Below the pieces are notes generated by a model, which made no database searches, was not told the DNA's origin, and was given only the letters and a program-made list of their open reading frames with translations. The position numbers were made by a program, and so were the translations under genes. 64,000 nt of DNA from Flavobacteriaceae bacterium UBA1903 (GTDB lineage: Bacteria > Bacteroidota > Bacteroidia > Flavobacteriales > Flavobacteriaceae). Shown here piece after piece: positions 42,804 through 52,538 of this stretch; the stretch's first letter is position 1, and each line of letters starts with the position of its first letter. Location of the stretch: positions 613,770 to 677,769 of the forward strand of contig DDGL01000014.1 in assembly GCA_002337605.1 (NCBI GenBank). Reading direction: 5' to 3'.

Positions 42804-44152
42804 TATGCATTTTTTTCGCCCCGTAGCGCGTTATAAATGGTCTGGAACACAATTTTAAGATCTAAGAATAATGACCAGTTTTCCAGATAAAAAATATCAT
42901 ACTTCACACGATTAATAATATGGTTGTCGTCCTCAACCTCACCTCTGTAGCCGCTTACCTGGGCTAGTCCTGTAATTCCTGGTTTAATAAAATGACGCAC
43001 CATAAACTTATCTATTCGCTCTGCATACATGTGCGTATGGCTCACCATATGCGGTCGTGGTCCTACCACAGACATATCCCCTTTCAAAACATTGATAAAC
43101 TGCGGAAGTTCGTCTATGCTTGTTTTTCTTATAATTCTTCCTACTTTGGTTACCCGAGGATCGTTTTTACTGATCTGGTGCAAATCTGCCATTGGATTGG
43201 GGCGCATAGAGCGGTACTTGTAACAATTAAACTCTTTGTAGTCCAGACCATTTCTTTTTTGCTTAAAAAACACCGGACCTTTAGACTCTAACTTAATAAA
43301 CAATGCCAGAATTGGTGTAAGCCAGGAAAGTATACCTATAATTACAAATACAGATAATACAATATCGAACGCACGTTTAATAAACTGGTTAAAAGGAGTA
43401 TTTATAGGAATTCTACGCATCGATAAAATAGGAAGTACTCCGTAATAATCGAAATCTAGCTGCTTGCTGTAAATCTCTTTGTTATCTGGTAAGAACTTGA
43501 GCACTTTAAGGTTATTATCGGCAAAATCGATAAGCTTTGTGAGTTGCTTATTACTTAATTGACCTATAGAACTGTAAATTTCGTCTACATTGTTGTTATT
43601 TATATACTCCAGGCAAGTATCCAGGTTTTGCGACGTGTCTTTTATATCAAAAATCTGCTGCAATTTATATCCGTATTCAGGGTTTTTGTTAAAAAACTGT
43701 CGCAGTTGATCGGTCTTTTGGTTAAGACCTATTATAACTACTTTTCGTGTGTTCCCTCCAAAACGGCTTCGGTATCTTTTCAGGATATAGAAAACTGTGA
43801 ATTTTACAATAGTAATGGCAAGAATAACGCTAAGCACATATTTTACAATCTCCCAAGCGTTTATATCTAATTCATTATAAAAGCCGAAAAAAGAAAAAAC
43901 GATCAAGAAAAAAACAATGCTCTGTTTTCCTATGAGCGACATAATTTTTGAAACGTGTGTAAACCGGTAAATCTCGTAAAAGTTAGATTTTAGTGAGAGG
44001 ATCACCCAACCCAAAAGTACAAACACGGTGTATTGAAAATAAAGTAAGCTATCCTGGAAAAAATAAAAGGCAAGTGCAAAAATGATGGTAAAATCCATTG
44101 CATAGGAAAGGGGTCTTAAAAACCCTGAATATCTGCCACTTTTAAATATCAT
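42800..44152 (-). CDS. Polyprenyl glycosylphosphotransferase (initiating sugar transferase, WcaJ-like)
   Basis: 450 residues: an N-terminal block of four membrane helices (about 10-130), a CoA-binding-like cytosolic domain (about 135-230), a further helix, and the catalytic bacterial sugar transferase domain (KRAFDIVLSV, KQKRNG, CYKYRSM, KTSIDELPQFINVLKGDMSVVGPRP). It transfers a sugar phosphate, probably hexose-1-P, to undecaprenyl phosphate to start the repeat unit. It overlaps the UXS stop (TAATG). Confidence 0.93.
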   Translation of the reverse strand: MIFKSGRYSGFLRPLSYAMDFTIIFALAFYFFQDSLLYFQYTVFVLLGWVILSLKSNFYEIYRFTHVSKIMSLIGKQSIVFFLIVFSFFGFYNELDINAWEIVKYVLSVILAITIVKFTVFYILKRYRSRFGGNTRKVVIIGLNQKTDQLRQFFNKNPEYGYKLQQIFDIKDTSQNLDTCLEYINNNNVDEIYSSIGQLSNKQLTKLIDFADNNLKVLKFLPDNKEIYSKQLDFDYYGVLPILSMRRIPINTPFNQFIKRAFDIVLSVFVIIGILSWLTPILALFIKLESKGPVFFKQKRNGLDYKEFNCYKYRSMRPNPMADLHQISKNDPRVTKVGRIIRKTSIDELPQFINVLKGDMSVVGPRPHMVSHTHMYAERIDKFMVRHFIKPGITGLAQVSGYRGEVEDDNHIINRVKYDIFYLENWSLFLDLKIVFQTIYNALRGEKNAY

Positions 44153-45141
44153 TAAGCCCTGTTGTGTTTTGTAAAATCTTTATGTTCACTTTTAAACAGC
44201 TCTTCTTCGGAGAGGCTTTTAAAATAGTTAAACGTTTTTCTCATCCCTTCCCTTCGCGAAACCTTGGGTTCCCAGCCCAGGATTTCTCTTGCTTTGTCAA
44301 TGTTAGGTTGCCGTTGCAAAGGGTCGTCTTTAGGTAATTCTTTGTGTATAATTTTTTGTGCTGTCCCAGTGAGTTTAATAATTTCTTCTGCAAACTCGAG
44401 GATGGTAATTTCGTCTGGGTTTCCTATGTTTACCGGATACGAATAATCGCTCAACAATAGTTGATACAAGCCATGTACCTGATCGTCTACATAGCAAAAC
44501 GAACGAGTTTGTTTTCCATCCCCAAAAACTGTTAAGTCTTCGCCACGCAAAGCTTGTCCAATAAATGCCGGGATTACACGCCCATCGTTTAATCGCATTC
44601 TTGGGCCATAGGTGTTAAAAATTCTGGCAATTCGTGTTTCCAGCCCATGAAATCTATGATATGCCATGGTAATACTTTCCTGAAAACGTTTGGCTTCGTC
44701 ATACACACCTCGTGGACCAATGGTATTAACGTTTCCGTAATATTCTTCGCTTTGTGGATGTACCAGTGGATCTCCATAAACTTCGGAAGTGGACGCGATA
44801 AGGATTCTGGCATCTTTTTCTTTTGCCAGTCCTAAAAGGTTGTGTGTTCCTAAAGAACCCACTTTCAACGTCTGTATCGGTATTTTAAGATAATCTATAG
44901 GGCTGGCTGGCGATGCAAAATGCAGAATATAATCTACCCGTCCCGGGACGTGCACAAATTTGGTCACATCGTGATGGTAAAACTCAAAGTCTTCCTTTTC
45001 AAAGAGGTGCTGAATGTTCTTTAGGTCGCCTGTAATAAGGTTGTCCATTCCCACAACACGATATCCCTCTGCCATAAATTTATCGCAAAGATGGGATCCT
45101 AAAAACCCTGCGGCGCCTGTAATGAGAACTCTTTTTTGCAT
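44152..45141 (-). CDS. UDP-glucuronic acid decarboxylase (UDP-xylose synthase)
   Basis: 329 residues of the SDR extended family. GAAGFLG (9-15) binds NAD; ASTSEVYGDP and Y-D-E-A-K contain the catalytic Ser/Thr, Tyr and Lys; RIFNTYGPRM is the UXS signature. It converts UDP-glucuronate to UDP-xylose. The order ugd-uxs gives the complete route from UDP-glucose. Bifunctional ArnA-type decarboxylation is unlikely, as no formyltransferase domain is present. Confidence 0.92.
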   Translation of the reverse strand: MQKRVLITGAAGFLGSHLCDKFMAEGYRVVGMDNLITGDLKNIQHLFEKEDFEFYHHDVTKFVHVPGRVDYILHFASPASPIDYLKIPIQTLKVGSLGTHNLLGLAKEKDARILIASTSEVYGDPLVHPQSEEYYGNVNTIGPRGVYDEAKRFQESITMAYHRFHGLETRIARIFNTYGPRMRLNDGRVIPAFIGQALRGEDLTVFGDGKQTRSFCYVDDQVHGLYQLLLSDYSYPVNIGNPDEITILEFAEEIIKLTGTAQKIIHKELPKDDPLQRQPNIDKAREILGWEPKVSRREGMRKTFNYFKSLSEEELFKSEHKDFTKHNRA

Positions 45142-45142
45142 C

Positions 45143-46453
45143 TTAATTTGCTGTTTTTCTTCCTACGGAATAATAGGTAAATCCTTCGGCCTGCATATCT
45201 TCTACATTGTACAGGTTCCTTCCATCAAAGATGACAGGGCTCGCCAGAAGTTGCTTTAGTTTTTGATAGTTTGGTGTTCTGAAAATGCTCCATTCGGTAC
45301 AAATAACCAGAGCATCTGCTCCTTCTAACGCGTCGTACATGGCATTTTTGTAGGTAAGTTTGTCGCCAAACTGCTTTTTAATATTAGGCATTGCTTCAGG
45401 GTCGAATACGGAAAGGGTTGCACCTTTCTCTAAAAGCGCATTCATCACATCTATAGACGGAGCTTCGCGAATATCATCTGTTTCAGGCTTGAAAGCAAGC
45501 CCCCAGATAGCGATCTTTTTTCCTTTTAGATCATTGTTGAAATAGGATTCAATTTTAGGGAGTAAAATGGTCTTTTGCTTTTTATTTACTTCAATAACTG
45601 AATTCAGTATTTGAAAATTGAAGCCTTCATCTTTCCCTGCTTTTTGTAATGCTTTTACATCTTTTGGGAAACATGAGCCTCCGTAGCCAATACCCGGGAA
45701 GAGAAAACGTTTTCCAATACGGCTATCGGTTCCCATCCCTACACGAACTTTATCTACATCTGCGCCTACCTTTTCGCAATAGTTGGCAATCTCGTTCATA
45801 AAAGTGATCTTGGCAGCAAGAAAGGAATTGGCCGCATATTTGGTCAACTCGGCCGACTTTTCGTCCATAATAATAATTGGGTTGCCAGAGCGGACAAACG
45901 GCGCATAGAGCTTTTGCATTAAAGCTGTGGCGCGCTCACTACTGGAACCTACTACAATACGTTCAGGCTTTAGGAAATCGTCTACAGCAAAGCCTTCTCG
46001 TAAAAATTCCGGGTTTGACACAACATCAAACTCACATTGCGCATTTTTTGCAATAACTGCATGAACTTTCTCTGCCGTTCCTACAGGCACTGTGCTTTTG
46101 TCTACAATTACTTTATAGTCTTTGATTTTCTTTCCAATTTCTTCGGAAACATTTAAGACATAGCTTAGATCTGCCGATCCGTCTTCGTCTTCAGGTGTTG
46201 GAAGTGCCAGGAAAACTATTTGTCCGTGTTCCAGTCCTTCCTCTAAAGAAGTAGTAAATGTTAATCTGCCAGCATCAATATTTCGGTCAAATAAAACGTC
46301 CAGATGGGGTTCGTAAATTGGTACGATCCCGCTTTGCATCTTCGCTACCTTCTCAGCATCGATATCTACGCACACTACCTCATTACCTGTTTCGGCGAGG
46401 CAGGTTCCTGTAACCAATCCTACGTATCCTGTTCCTATTACTGTAATTTTCAT
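45143..46453 (-). CDS. ugd: UDP-glucose 6-dehydrogenase
   Basis: 436 residues; oxidises UDP-glucose twice to UDP-glucuronate with NAD. GTGYVG (7-12) binds NAD, the catalytic cysteine is Cys261 in GGSCFPKD, and the substrate-binding SNPEFLREG and AANSFLAAKITFMNE segments are present. It is the first gene of ugd-uxs-wcaJ-like with its own -7 element. Confidence 0.96.
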   Translation of the reverse strand: MKITVIGTGYVGLVTGTCLAETGNEVVCVDIDAEKVAKMQSGIVPIYEPHLDVLFDRNIDAGRLTFTTSLEEGLEHGQIVFLALPTPEDEDGSADLSYVLNVSEEIGKKIKDYKVIVDKSTVPVGTAEKVHAVIAKNAQCEFDVVSNPEFLREGFAVDDFLKPERIVVGSSSERATALMQKLYAPFVRSGNPIIIMDEKSAELTKYAANSFLAAKITFMNEIANYCEKVGADVDKVRVGMGTDSRIGKRFLFPGIGYGGSCFPKDVKALQKAGKDEGFNFQILNSVIEVNKKQKTILLPKIESYFNNDLKGKKIAIWGLAFKPETDDIREAPSIDVMNALLEKGATLSVFDPEAMPNIKKQFGDKLTYKNAMYDALEGADALVICTEWSIFRTPNYQKLKQLLASPVIFDGRNLYNVEDMQAEGFTYYSVGRKTAN

Positions 46454-46579
46454 CCGTATTAAATATTTGAGAAATAAGAAGATGGAATACCTCTATGCAT
46501 ATCCTGTATTGGTTTATAAATTGCGATTAGGCATTTCATCTGACTAAATTTTCAGAAGTTATTTTTCTGTTTCAAGCGG

Positions 46580-46587
46580 CAAAAGTA
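46580..46587 (-). promoter_or_regulatory. Candidate -7 element for ugd-uxs-sugar transferase
   Basis: The minus strand reads TACTTTTG, exact match, giving a leader of about 120 bases before ugd. The adjacent -33 region is not convincing. Confidence 0.35.
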
Positions 46588-46602
46588 CAATTTGTTGTGC
46601 TT

Positions 46603-47826
46603 TTATAGTGTCTCTATAGCTTCATTTTGCGGCTTATTTGCTTTTATTAAGAGCATAATAAGCGCAAAGCCAAAATAATACGCTCCTATTTGCCTGTGGA
46701 ATAGATTTTCTACCAGCAAAAACAATACTAAAGTGAGTAGCACCGCTGTTGGGAAAAACTGTCTTTTATTCCGTAAAAAGACAAAAAGAATAAACCCTAC
46801 AAATAAAACGGTTCCAATAATTCCCGTAGCCAGGTACATGTCTAAAAACTGGTTGTGGGTATTGTATTTTTTAGCCACCAGCCACGCTCTTTTTTGTTCA
46901 TCTTGTATACTGTCCTGGTAACAATTTATAAGTTCATCGTTAGTGCTGGCAAAACCAAGTCCTCGCCAGAATTCGTTTTGAATTTCAGAAATTGTGATCG
47001 CACAGTTCCAGATTATCGTTCGTGGTTCTGTTTCTAGTGTATTTGCAACTAAGCCTTTGCTTTCGGCATTGGTTGGTGTGTAAAGTATTTTTTTTCTGAA
47101 ATCGTTGTTCAATATAAACACCAATACAAGTCCTAAAAAAAGTGTTGCCACCACAAAAACCAGCTGCGTCCCTTTGCTTCTTTTGTAGAAAAACCCTAAA
47201 ATAAATAAAACAATAAGCGCAATAATGGCAATTCTGGATACTATGAGTAGAATAAACAGCACATTAAGAATAATTGCCACAACATAATAGGCATTGTTTG
47301 GGTGGTAGGTTTTTTTTAGCAAACTATATGAAGCCACAATGCTAAACACACATAATAGCCCCAGGTAAAGCCTGTCTACCAGCATTACTTCAATTAAGTT
47401 ACCTGAATTCAATAATTCAAACTCAGCCCCTTGATAGACGCCTATAATAATACTCCCCACTGAAAATACTATGGCCGCAATGGAGGAATAAATAAGAGCT
47501 TTTTTGATCTTTTTAAACCCCTGAATGGGCACATATAAAATGACAAGACCAATAGTCAGGTTTATTTTTTCCAGCACAGGACTGTCTATCTGTAGTCTCC
47601 CTAACACGAGTGCTTGTCCCAGCACAAAGAGCACCAAACCAATAAACAGTAGTGTTGGAAGTCTTTTTAATTTTCTGAAATCGTTTTTTGAAACAACAAA
47701 AGGAAATGCTAGTGCCAGTGCAATAAGCAAGATATTAGGCAATGCCCGCATGTAATTGTCGAAAGGTATCGTGAGGTATAGCAGCAGAAACATATACGGG
47801 TAGATGGACTGAAGTAATATTCTCAT
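46603..47826 (-). CDS. O-antigen ligase/polymerase family membrane protein
   Basis: 407 residues with about 11-12 membrane helices. The large periplasmic loop contains RTIIWNCAI and YNTHNQFLDMYLATG, the Wzy_C/WaaL signature (an H-N-x-[FY]-L motif). It is a ligase or polymerase of lipid-linked glycan. It is one of four such proteins in this locus (46603, 54669, 55801, 58102). Confidence 0.85.
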   Translation of the reverse strand: MRILLQSIYPYMFLLLYLTIPFDNYMRALPNILLIALALAFPFVVSKNDFRKLKRLPTLLFIGLVLFVLGQALVLGRLQIDSPVLEKINLTIGLVILYVPIQGFKKIKKALIYSSIAAIVFSVGSIIIGVYQGAEFELLNSGNLIEVMLVDRLYLGLLCVFSIVASYSLLKKTYHPNNAYYVVAIILNVLFILLIVSRIAIIALIVLFILGFFYKRSKGTQLVFVVATLFLGLVLVFILNNDFRKKILYTPTNAESKGLVANTLETEPRTIIWNCAITISEIQNEFWRGLGFASTNDELINCYQDSIQDEQKRAWLVAKKYNTHNQFLDMYLATGIIGTVLFVGFILFVFLRNKRQFFPTAVLLTLVLFLLVENLFHRQIGAYYFGFALIMLLIKANKPQNEAIETL

Positions 47827-47917
47827 GATTTAAAACTGCGGCTTTTTTGAGAATGGAAAGATAACAAAAAGGATTGATGATTTTTGATATACAATTGTAG
47901 ATTGCTGAATTACGGGA

Positions 47918-48667
47918 CTAGCTTCTTTTAAACTTCTCCTTAAGCACGAGCCAGATAAAGGTACTATTTCCTACGAGGTAGCGTTTCCACATGCGTTTGG
48001 GTTCTTGAAGAAAGCGATAGAACCATTCCAGACCTGCGTTTTGCATCCATACAGGAGCACGTTTGGTAAGCCCTGAGACCACATCAAAACTACCGCCAAC
48101 ACCCATGACAAAAGGAACATCTTTGAGCAATTCCCTATGGTTGTAAAGGAAGTTTTCTTTGATAGGGGAGGTAATGGCTACAAAAAGCATTTGAGCGCCG
48201 CTGTTGGCAATTTGTTGTGCGATTTGGGGTTCGTCTTCTTTGGTGAAATAACCGTTACGGTAGCCAGCGATTAAATTGGCGTTGTATTTCACCTGATAGA
48301 TTTGTGAAACCTTTTGTACCACCTCTTCTTTGGCACCTAACAAGAATATTTTATGGTTTTCCTGGTGCGCTAGTTCCACCAGATTTTCCATTAGGTCTAT
48401 ACCTGCCACGCGTTCTTTTAAAGGTTTCCCTAATATTTTGGCTGCCCAGACCACAGCTTGGCCGTCTGCATTAATAATGTCACTTTCATTTACGCTTTTG
48501 CGTAGTGCTGCATCCTTTTGCAAGGCAACTATTTTGCCCGCATTTACCACTACGTGATGTAGTTGGTTGTTTTCTGAAATCGCTTTACTCACCAGTGCCA
48601 GAGTTTCCTTCATAGAAAGATTGTGGATGGTGGTGTTTAGAATGTTTATTTTGGGGATGTGTTGCAA
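47918..48667 (-). CDS. WecG/TagA/CpsF family glycosyltransferase (TTG start)
   Basis: 249 residues, GT26. NADGQAVVWAAKILG and ERVAGIDLMENL carry the catalytic Asp region; VGVGGSFDVVSG and RAPVWMQNAGLEWFYRFLQEPKRMWKRYL are the C-terminal signature (in parts). It adds a sugar to the first lipid-linked sugar. The start is TTG, because KINILNTTIHNLSM aligns with family N-termini and no ATG precedes it. Confidence 0.92.
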   Translation of the reverse strand: MQHIPKINILNTTIHNLSMKETLALVSKAISENNQLHHVVVNAGKIVALQKDAALRKSVNESDIINADGQAVVWAAKILGKPLKERVAGIDLMENLVELAHQENHKIFLLGAKEEVVQKVSQIYQVKYNANLIAGYRNGYFTKEDEPQIAQQIANSGAQMLFVAITSPIKENFLYNHRELLKDVPFVMGVGGSFDVVSGLTKRAPVWMQNAGLEWFYRFLQEPKRMWKRYLVGNSTFIWLVLKEKFKRS

Positions 48668-48684
48668 GCCCTTAGAATTTTGGG

Positions 48685-48692
48685 CAAAGGTA
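48685..48692 (-). promoter_or_regulatory. Candidate -7 element for the WecG/TagA gene
   Basis: The minus strand reads TACCTTTG, exact match, 17 bases before the TTG start codon. Confidence 0.45.
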
Positions 48693-48728
48693 GCAATTAG
48701 TTTATCTAAATTTGAATTACACTATACC

Positions 48729-49847
48729 TTAAAAATTTAAAAACTTAAATCGAGCCCCTTCAAAATAACTAAAGTTCTGCGTATGGTCTACTATTTCAGA
48801 AGTATCATTGTCTAAGTTAATAATAAAGGTTTTCGTTGGACTTATTAAAAAGTATCTTCCGGTAGATTTAGATTGCATTATTCTTTTTGAGGTAAATTCA
48901 TCTGGTATAGTATCAAATAGTATTTCTGTGACCTCCCCCGAATTTTTATCAATTCTAACTAATTGGTTTGTGGCACCTTCATTAATGGCTAAAAGATCTT
49001 CAGTTATTGACTTTCCAAAAGATCTTACTGTTGTACCCAAAGGAGTTATAGAAGCAGTCATGCTTGTTTCCATATCTATTAACCATAAATGTTTACCCTC
49101 TTGGCCTTGTATTTCAACAATGTAGCCAAGCAACGAAATATCTTCAAAGTAAAAGTTATCCAAAAGAGTATATTCTTGTGGAACTAACATCTGTCGAAGA
49201 GGTGATTCAAGATAATCACGTTTATAAACTATATCCAATTCCTGGTTATTGTTATAGTTGTGTGAATAGAAAAACCCATCGGTATCTCCAGTCATAAAAT
49301 TCCTGGTTAAACAATTTCCTGGTATACCCCCGCCAGAACCAGAACCATCATAATATATTGATCGTACGTGACAATAAATATTATAGCCTTGTGCAACTGG
49401 AATGTGTTCTTCGTGTATATATAGTTTCGCAGCATCTGATACCGGAAACCGTATAGGTGTATCTTCCACTAACCCACTGTTAGGGTTTAAAAGTTTTCCA
49501 AAAAAAATAGCGCCTTTTTCTTCAAAAACATTAATTTCTCCAACTTCTAAGGTCTTATTATCGCTATTAGTGATCGATAATGTCCCTGAAGCGTCACCAT
49601 AGGGAATAACAGCTTTTATTTCATTTCCAGAAACTTCTACTAATAGAGAAGGGATTCCATTAAAAAATGCTTCATAAGTAGCTGTAACATCTATGTTTTC
49701 GAAAACAATTGTAACCGTTTCTCCAGTAAATGCTTCCGTTGGGGAATAGGATATAATATTTCCTTGATCAAAAGATGTATCATCGTTGTTCGAGCAAGAG
49801 GCAATAAAAAGAGAAATAAAGCAGATTAAATAAATTGGGGTTTTCAT
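48729..49847 (-). CDS. TIG/IPT-domain lipoprotein, paralogue 1
   Basis: 372 residues: lipoprotein signal peptide (IASCSNNDD, Cys18), an IPT/TIG immunoglobulin-like domain (about 30-110, SPTEAFTGETVTI), then a roughly 250-residue region that may be a beta-propeller-like fold. The C-terminus (KRIMQSK-TGRYFLISP ... FLNF) is shared with the next gene. Surface-exposed glycan or protein binding is inference. Likely to arise by tandem duplication with 49854. Confidence 0.8.
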   Translation of the reverse strand: MKTPIYLICFISLFIASCSNNDDTSFDQGNIISYSPTEAFTGETVTIVFENIDVTATYEAFFNGIPSLLVEVSGNEIKAVIPYGDASGTLSITNSDNKTLEVGEINVFEEKGAIFFGKLLNPNSGLVEDTPIRFPVSDAAKLYIHEEHIPVAQGYNIYCHVRSIYYDGSGSGGGIPGNCLTRNFMTGDTDGFFYSHNYNNNQELDIVYKRDYLESPLRQMLVPQEYTLLDNFYFEDISLLGYIVEIQGQEGKHLWLIDMETSMTASITPLGTTVRSFGKSITEDLLAINEGATNQLVRIDKNSGEVTEILFDTIPDEFTSKRIMQSKSTGRYFLISPTKTFIINLDNDTSEIVDHTQNFSYFEGARFKFLNF

Positions 49848-49853
49848 AATTTT

Positions 49854-51032
49854 TTAAAAATTCAAGATTTTAAAGATTGCATTTTCAAAAGTTGAATATA
49901 TTGAAAATTCCAACTCATGTGCAATATAAGAAGTGCTGCCATCCTCTGTATTTATAATAAGTATTTGTGAGGGAGATATAAGAAAATAGCGCCCTGTAGT
50001 TTTAGACTGCATAATTCTCTTGTCAATAAATTCTTCTGGTATACCTTCGTACAATACCTCAGCAACCATTCCAGTATTTCTGTCAATTTTTACTAATTGG
50101 TTTGAGGCGCCCCCTCTAATTGCCAGTAATTCTTCATTTATTGATTCTCCAAATGAAACTAAAAGATCTTCAAAAGGTATTGTTTCATGAATCCCTGATT
50201 CCAAATCTACCTTCCATAAGTACCTGCCAGGTTGTGCGTCAATTTTAACAATGGTCCCCAATCTTGAAATATCTTCAAAGAAAAAATTATGCAGCACTGT
50301 ATATCCCTCGGGGACTTCAACAGATGCTATTCCAACTAGGTCATTAGTAAGTTTTGCCACAACATTAGAATATTGAGGGTTAGTGTATATATATCCTTGC
50401 GAATCTCCAGTCCAACCACTCTCTGCCCAATTACCCTGACCAGATCCATATATTTCCTGAGTATCTATATCGCGCGAAAAATATTCCAAGTCATTATTGC
50501 CTGCAGGATCAATAATTCTGTTTTCTACATAAACTCGTGCATCATTCGACATGGGGTGTCTCACGTGGGTTTCCATAGGAATACCACTATTTGGGTTCAT
50601 CATTGTATATCCCGAAAAGATAAAAGTATCTTCCAAAGTTACATTTATAACTCCAATCTCTATATCAAAGCTATTATGCTGTACCCTAATGGTTCCTCCT
50701 GCTTCTCCATTTGGAATTACAGCTTTAATTTGGGTTTCGGTTACAATGACTCTTGGGGATTCAATATCGTTAAACGTAACAATGTATTCGGTAGAAAGAT
50801 TTATAGAATCTCCAACAATCGTGACTGTTTCTCCAGTATATGCTTCCGTAGGCGAAAACCCTGTAACTACAAATTTGGCAGGTTCTGGATCGCCCTGATC
50901 TCCTCCCGTGGGTTCATCGTCTATAGGCAGTTCCTCTTGTTCCTCTTCCTGCATAATAACCGGATCGTCATTGTCGGAACAGGCAGCACATAAAAAGGTT
51001 ATTAAACAGATTATATAGATTGGGGTTTTCAT
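49854..51032 (-). CDS. TIG/IPT-domain lipoprotein, paralogue 2
   Basis: 392 residues: signal peptide nearly identical to paralogue 1 (MKTPIYIICLI, ending CAACSDNDD), an acidic linker (EEEQEELPIDDEPTGG), a TIG domain (SPTEAYTGETVTIVGD) and a C-terminal region ending FKILNF. The acidic linker after the lipidated Cys resembles lipoprotein export signals that direct surface display in Bacteroidota. Six bases separate it from paralogue 1. Confidence 0.8.
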   Translation of the reverse strand: MKTPIYIICLITFLCAACSDNDDPVIMQEEEQEELPIDDEPTGGDQGDPEPAKFVVTGFSPTEAYTGETVTIVGDSINLSTEYIVTFNDIESPRVIVTETQIKAVIPNGEAGGTIRVQHNSFDIEIGVINVTLEDTFIFSGYTMMNPNSGIPMETHVRHPMSNDARVYVENRIIDPAGNNDLEYFSRDIDTQEIYGSGQGNWAESGWTGDSQGYIYTNPQYSNVVAKLTNDLVGIASVEVPEGYTVLHNFFFEDISRLGTIVKIDAQPGRYLWKVDLESGIHETIPFEDLLVSFGESINEELLAIRGGASNQLVKIDRNTGMVAEVLYEGIPEEFIDKRIMQSKTTGRYFLISPSQILIINTEDGSTSYIAHELEFSIYSTFENAIFKILNF

Positions 51033-51065
51033 AGAATTTTGATTTTCAAAAATAACTTATTCTAA

Positions 51066-52247
51066 TTATAGGTCTTCCAACACAAACAACGTTGAATTAA
51101 CTTGTCCGCTGGGTAAATTTGTCATTTCATATTCATTGGTATCCAAATCGTAAACCATGTGTTTTCGTTCGTCATTAGAAGTTTTAACGTTAATTAACAA
51201 AGAATTTATAGATGGGAGATATGCCATGCCATACATATCATGGTTCTGGTTTGCGGGACAATATTCTGAAGGCATAGTAAATAAAGGGTCAGAAGCCTCT
51301 CCAGTTTCTTTGTTCAACTCGTAAAGTGCTCTACAATTATAAGGTCCTCTAGGGCCTGTTGCTAAAAGTCTACCGTCGGGTAACAGTTTTAATGCTTGAA
51401 TAAATCGACCATTTAGATCAACTACAGTATGGGCTTCTGTTGAAAGATCATAGGTATGTAGTTCAGACGTGTTTGTTTCATTAACATACATTAAAAATTG
51501 GTTGTTATCACTGTCATATTGAATATTCCTTATGCGAATATCTTGTAAGACAAAGCGATTAAAAAAACCTGTTTCAGAATCAATTTCGACTAAATTATCA
51601 ATGAATACACCAAACAGCCTGCCATCATCTATATGTTTTAAACTTCTAAAACCTTTGTTGACGTTTACCGACTCGCATGATGAGTTTTCTATTGAGTATT
51701 TATGATAATAATAATAGTATTGACCATTCACATCCAGGTCAGAATACCCCGTAAATTCTTTGTCTTGTTTATTATAAGAAATGCCATAGGAATTATAACT
51801 GGGTACATTGCAAAAATTATCAAATATGAAATCCTCTTTTTTTCCTGTACCCGAGTTAATTTTAAAAACCCCAAAATTGTAGTCAACCGTATTAAGTTCT
51901 GTGTATACAATTTCATTAGCCACTAAAATATCTCCAATTTTAGAGGAACCACCACTATTTGAGAGTTGTATTTCACCAGAGGAAGTTCCTTCAACAATTT
52001 TCACTTCAATCTTATTGTCAAGAACTAGTTTTATTTCCTGCTCTTGTCCGTTTATGGTAATTGTATTGTCTGCATTACGATCAAAATTTTCTCCGGTAAT
52101 TGTAAGTATACCACCATAAAACGCTTTTCTTGGTTCGTAACTAGTTACGACGATATTTAATTGATTATCTGGGTCTGTGTTAGAGTCGTCCTTATTACAG
52201 GAGACCAGAATAAAGATAGATAATACAATAAGAAGTTTATTTTTCAT
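51066..52247 (-). CDS. TIG/IPT-domain lipoprotein, divergent paralogue 3
   Basis: 393 residues from MKNKLLIVLS; signal peptide ends LVSCNKDD (Cys17). A TIG domain (SYEPRKAFYGGILTITGENFD) is followed by a C-terminal region with propeller-like repeated strands (ALKLLPDGRLLATG, AYLPSINSLLINV). It heads the three-gene lipoprotein run. The upstream in-frame start at 52322 is rejected because that stretch is a remnant of a polymerase gene. Confidence 0.78.
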   Translation of the reverse strand: MKNKLLIVLSIFILVSCNKDDSNTDPDNQLNIVVTSYEPRKAFYGGILTITGENFDRNADNTITINGQEQEIKLVLDNKIEVKIVEGTSSGEIQLSNSGGSSKIGDILVANEIVYTELNTVDYNFGVFKINSGTGKKEDFIFDNFCNVPSYNSYGISYNKQDKEFTGYSDLDVNGQYYYYYHKYSIENSSCESVNVNKGFRSLKHIDDGRLFGVFIDNLVEIDSETGFFNRFVLQDIRIRNIQYDSDNNQFLMYVNETNTSELHTYDLSTEAHTVVDLNGRFIQALKLLPDGRLLATGPRGPYNCRALYELNKETGEASDPLFTMPSEYCPANQNHDMYGMAYLPSINSLLINVKTSNDERKHMVYDLDTNEYEMTNLPSGQVNSTLFVLEDL

Positions 52248-52265
52248 ACATTTTTTTGTGGGGAG

Positions 52266-52334
52266 TGATTCAAAATGGCATTTCACAAAAACCAAACGAA
52301 ATACTATAATAGTTTCATACAAGAAGTTAGCGCT
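52266..52334 (-). pseudogene. 3'-end fragment of a wzy-type polymerase gene
   Basis: In one frame the 23 codons read SANFLYETIIVF-RLVFVKCHFES, matching 15 of 23 residues of the C-terminus of the membrane protein at 54684-54752 (SANFFYETILAF-HLIFAKCYFET). The DNA is also clearly similar. An in-frame stop lies upstream (52371-52373), so only the tail of the gene is left. Confidence 0.8.
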
Positions 52335-52371
52335 TTTACAAAATTCATAAAAAGGCTTACTTGGTTTATTT

Positions 52372-52400
52372 TAAAAGTACAAAATTATTCTTAGAAACAA
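52372..52400 (-). promoter_or_regulatory. Candidate promoter for the TIG lipoprotein run
   Basis: On the minus strand TTG (52398-52400), an 18-base spacer, then TACTTTTA (52372-52379). It would transcribe through the polymerase remnant into the lipoprotein genes. Confidence 0.4.
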
Positions 52401-52465
52401 CCGCACACCCTGTTTCATGAGTGCTATTACTTTTTATATCGCCCAAGCATTCCTAAAAAATCCCT

Positions 52466-52473
52466 TAATTTTG
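52466..52473 (+). promoter_or_regulatory. Candidate -7 element for the acyltransferase-DUF4910 pair
   Basis: TAATTTTG matches TAnnTTTG exactly; the first in-frame ATG is 15 bases downstream. Confidence 0.4.
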
Positions 52474-52538
52474 CGGGCAGACAGGTTATGTCATTTTACA
52501 AACTACAATTCTTTATTGTCGAACTAGAAAACAGAAAA

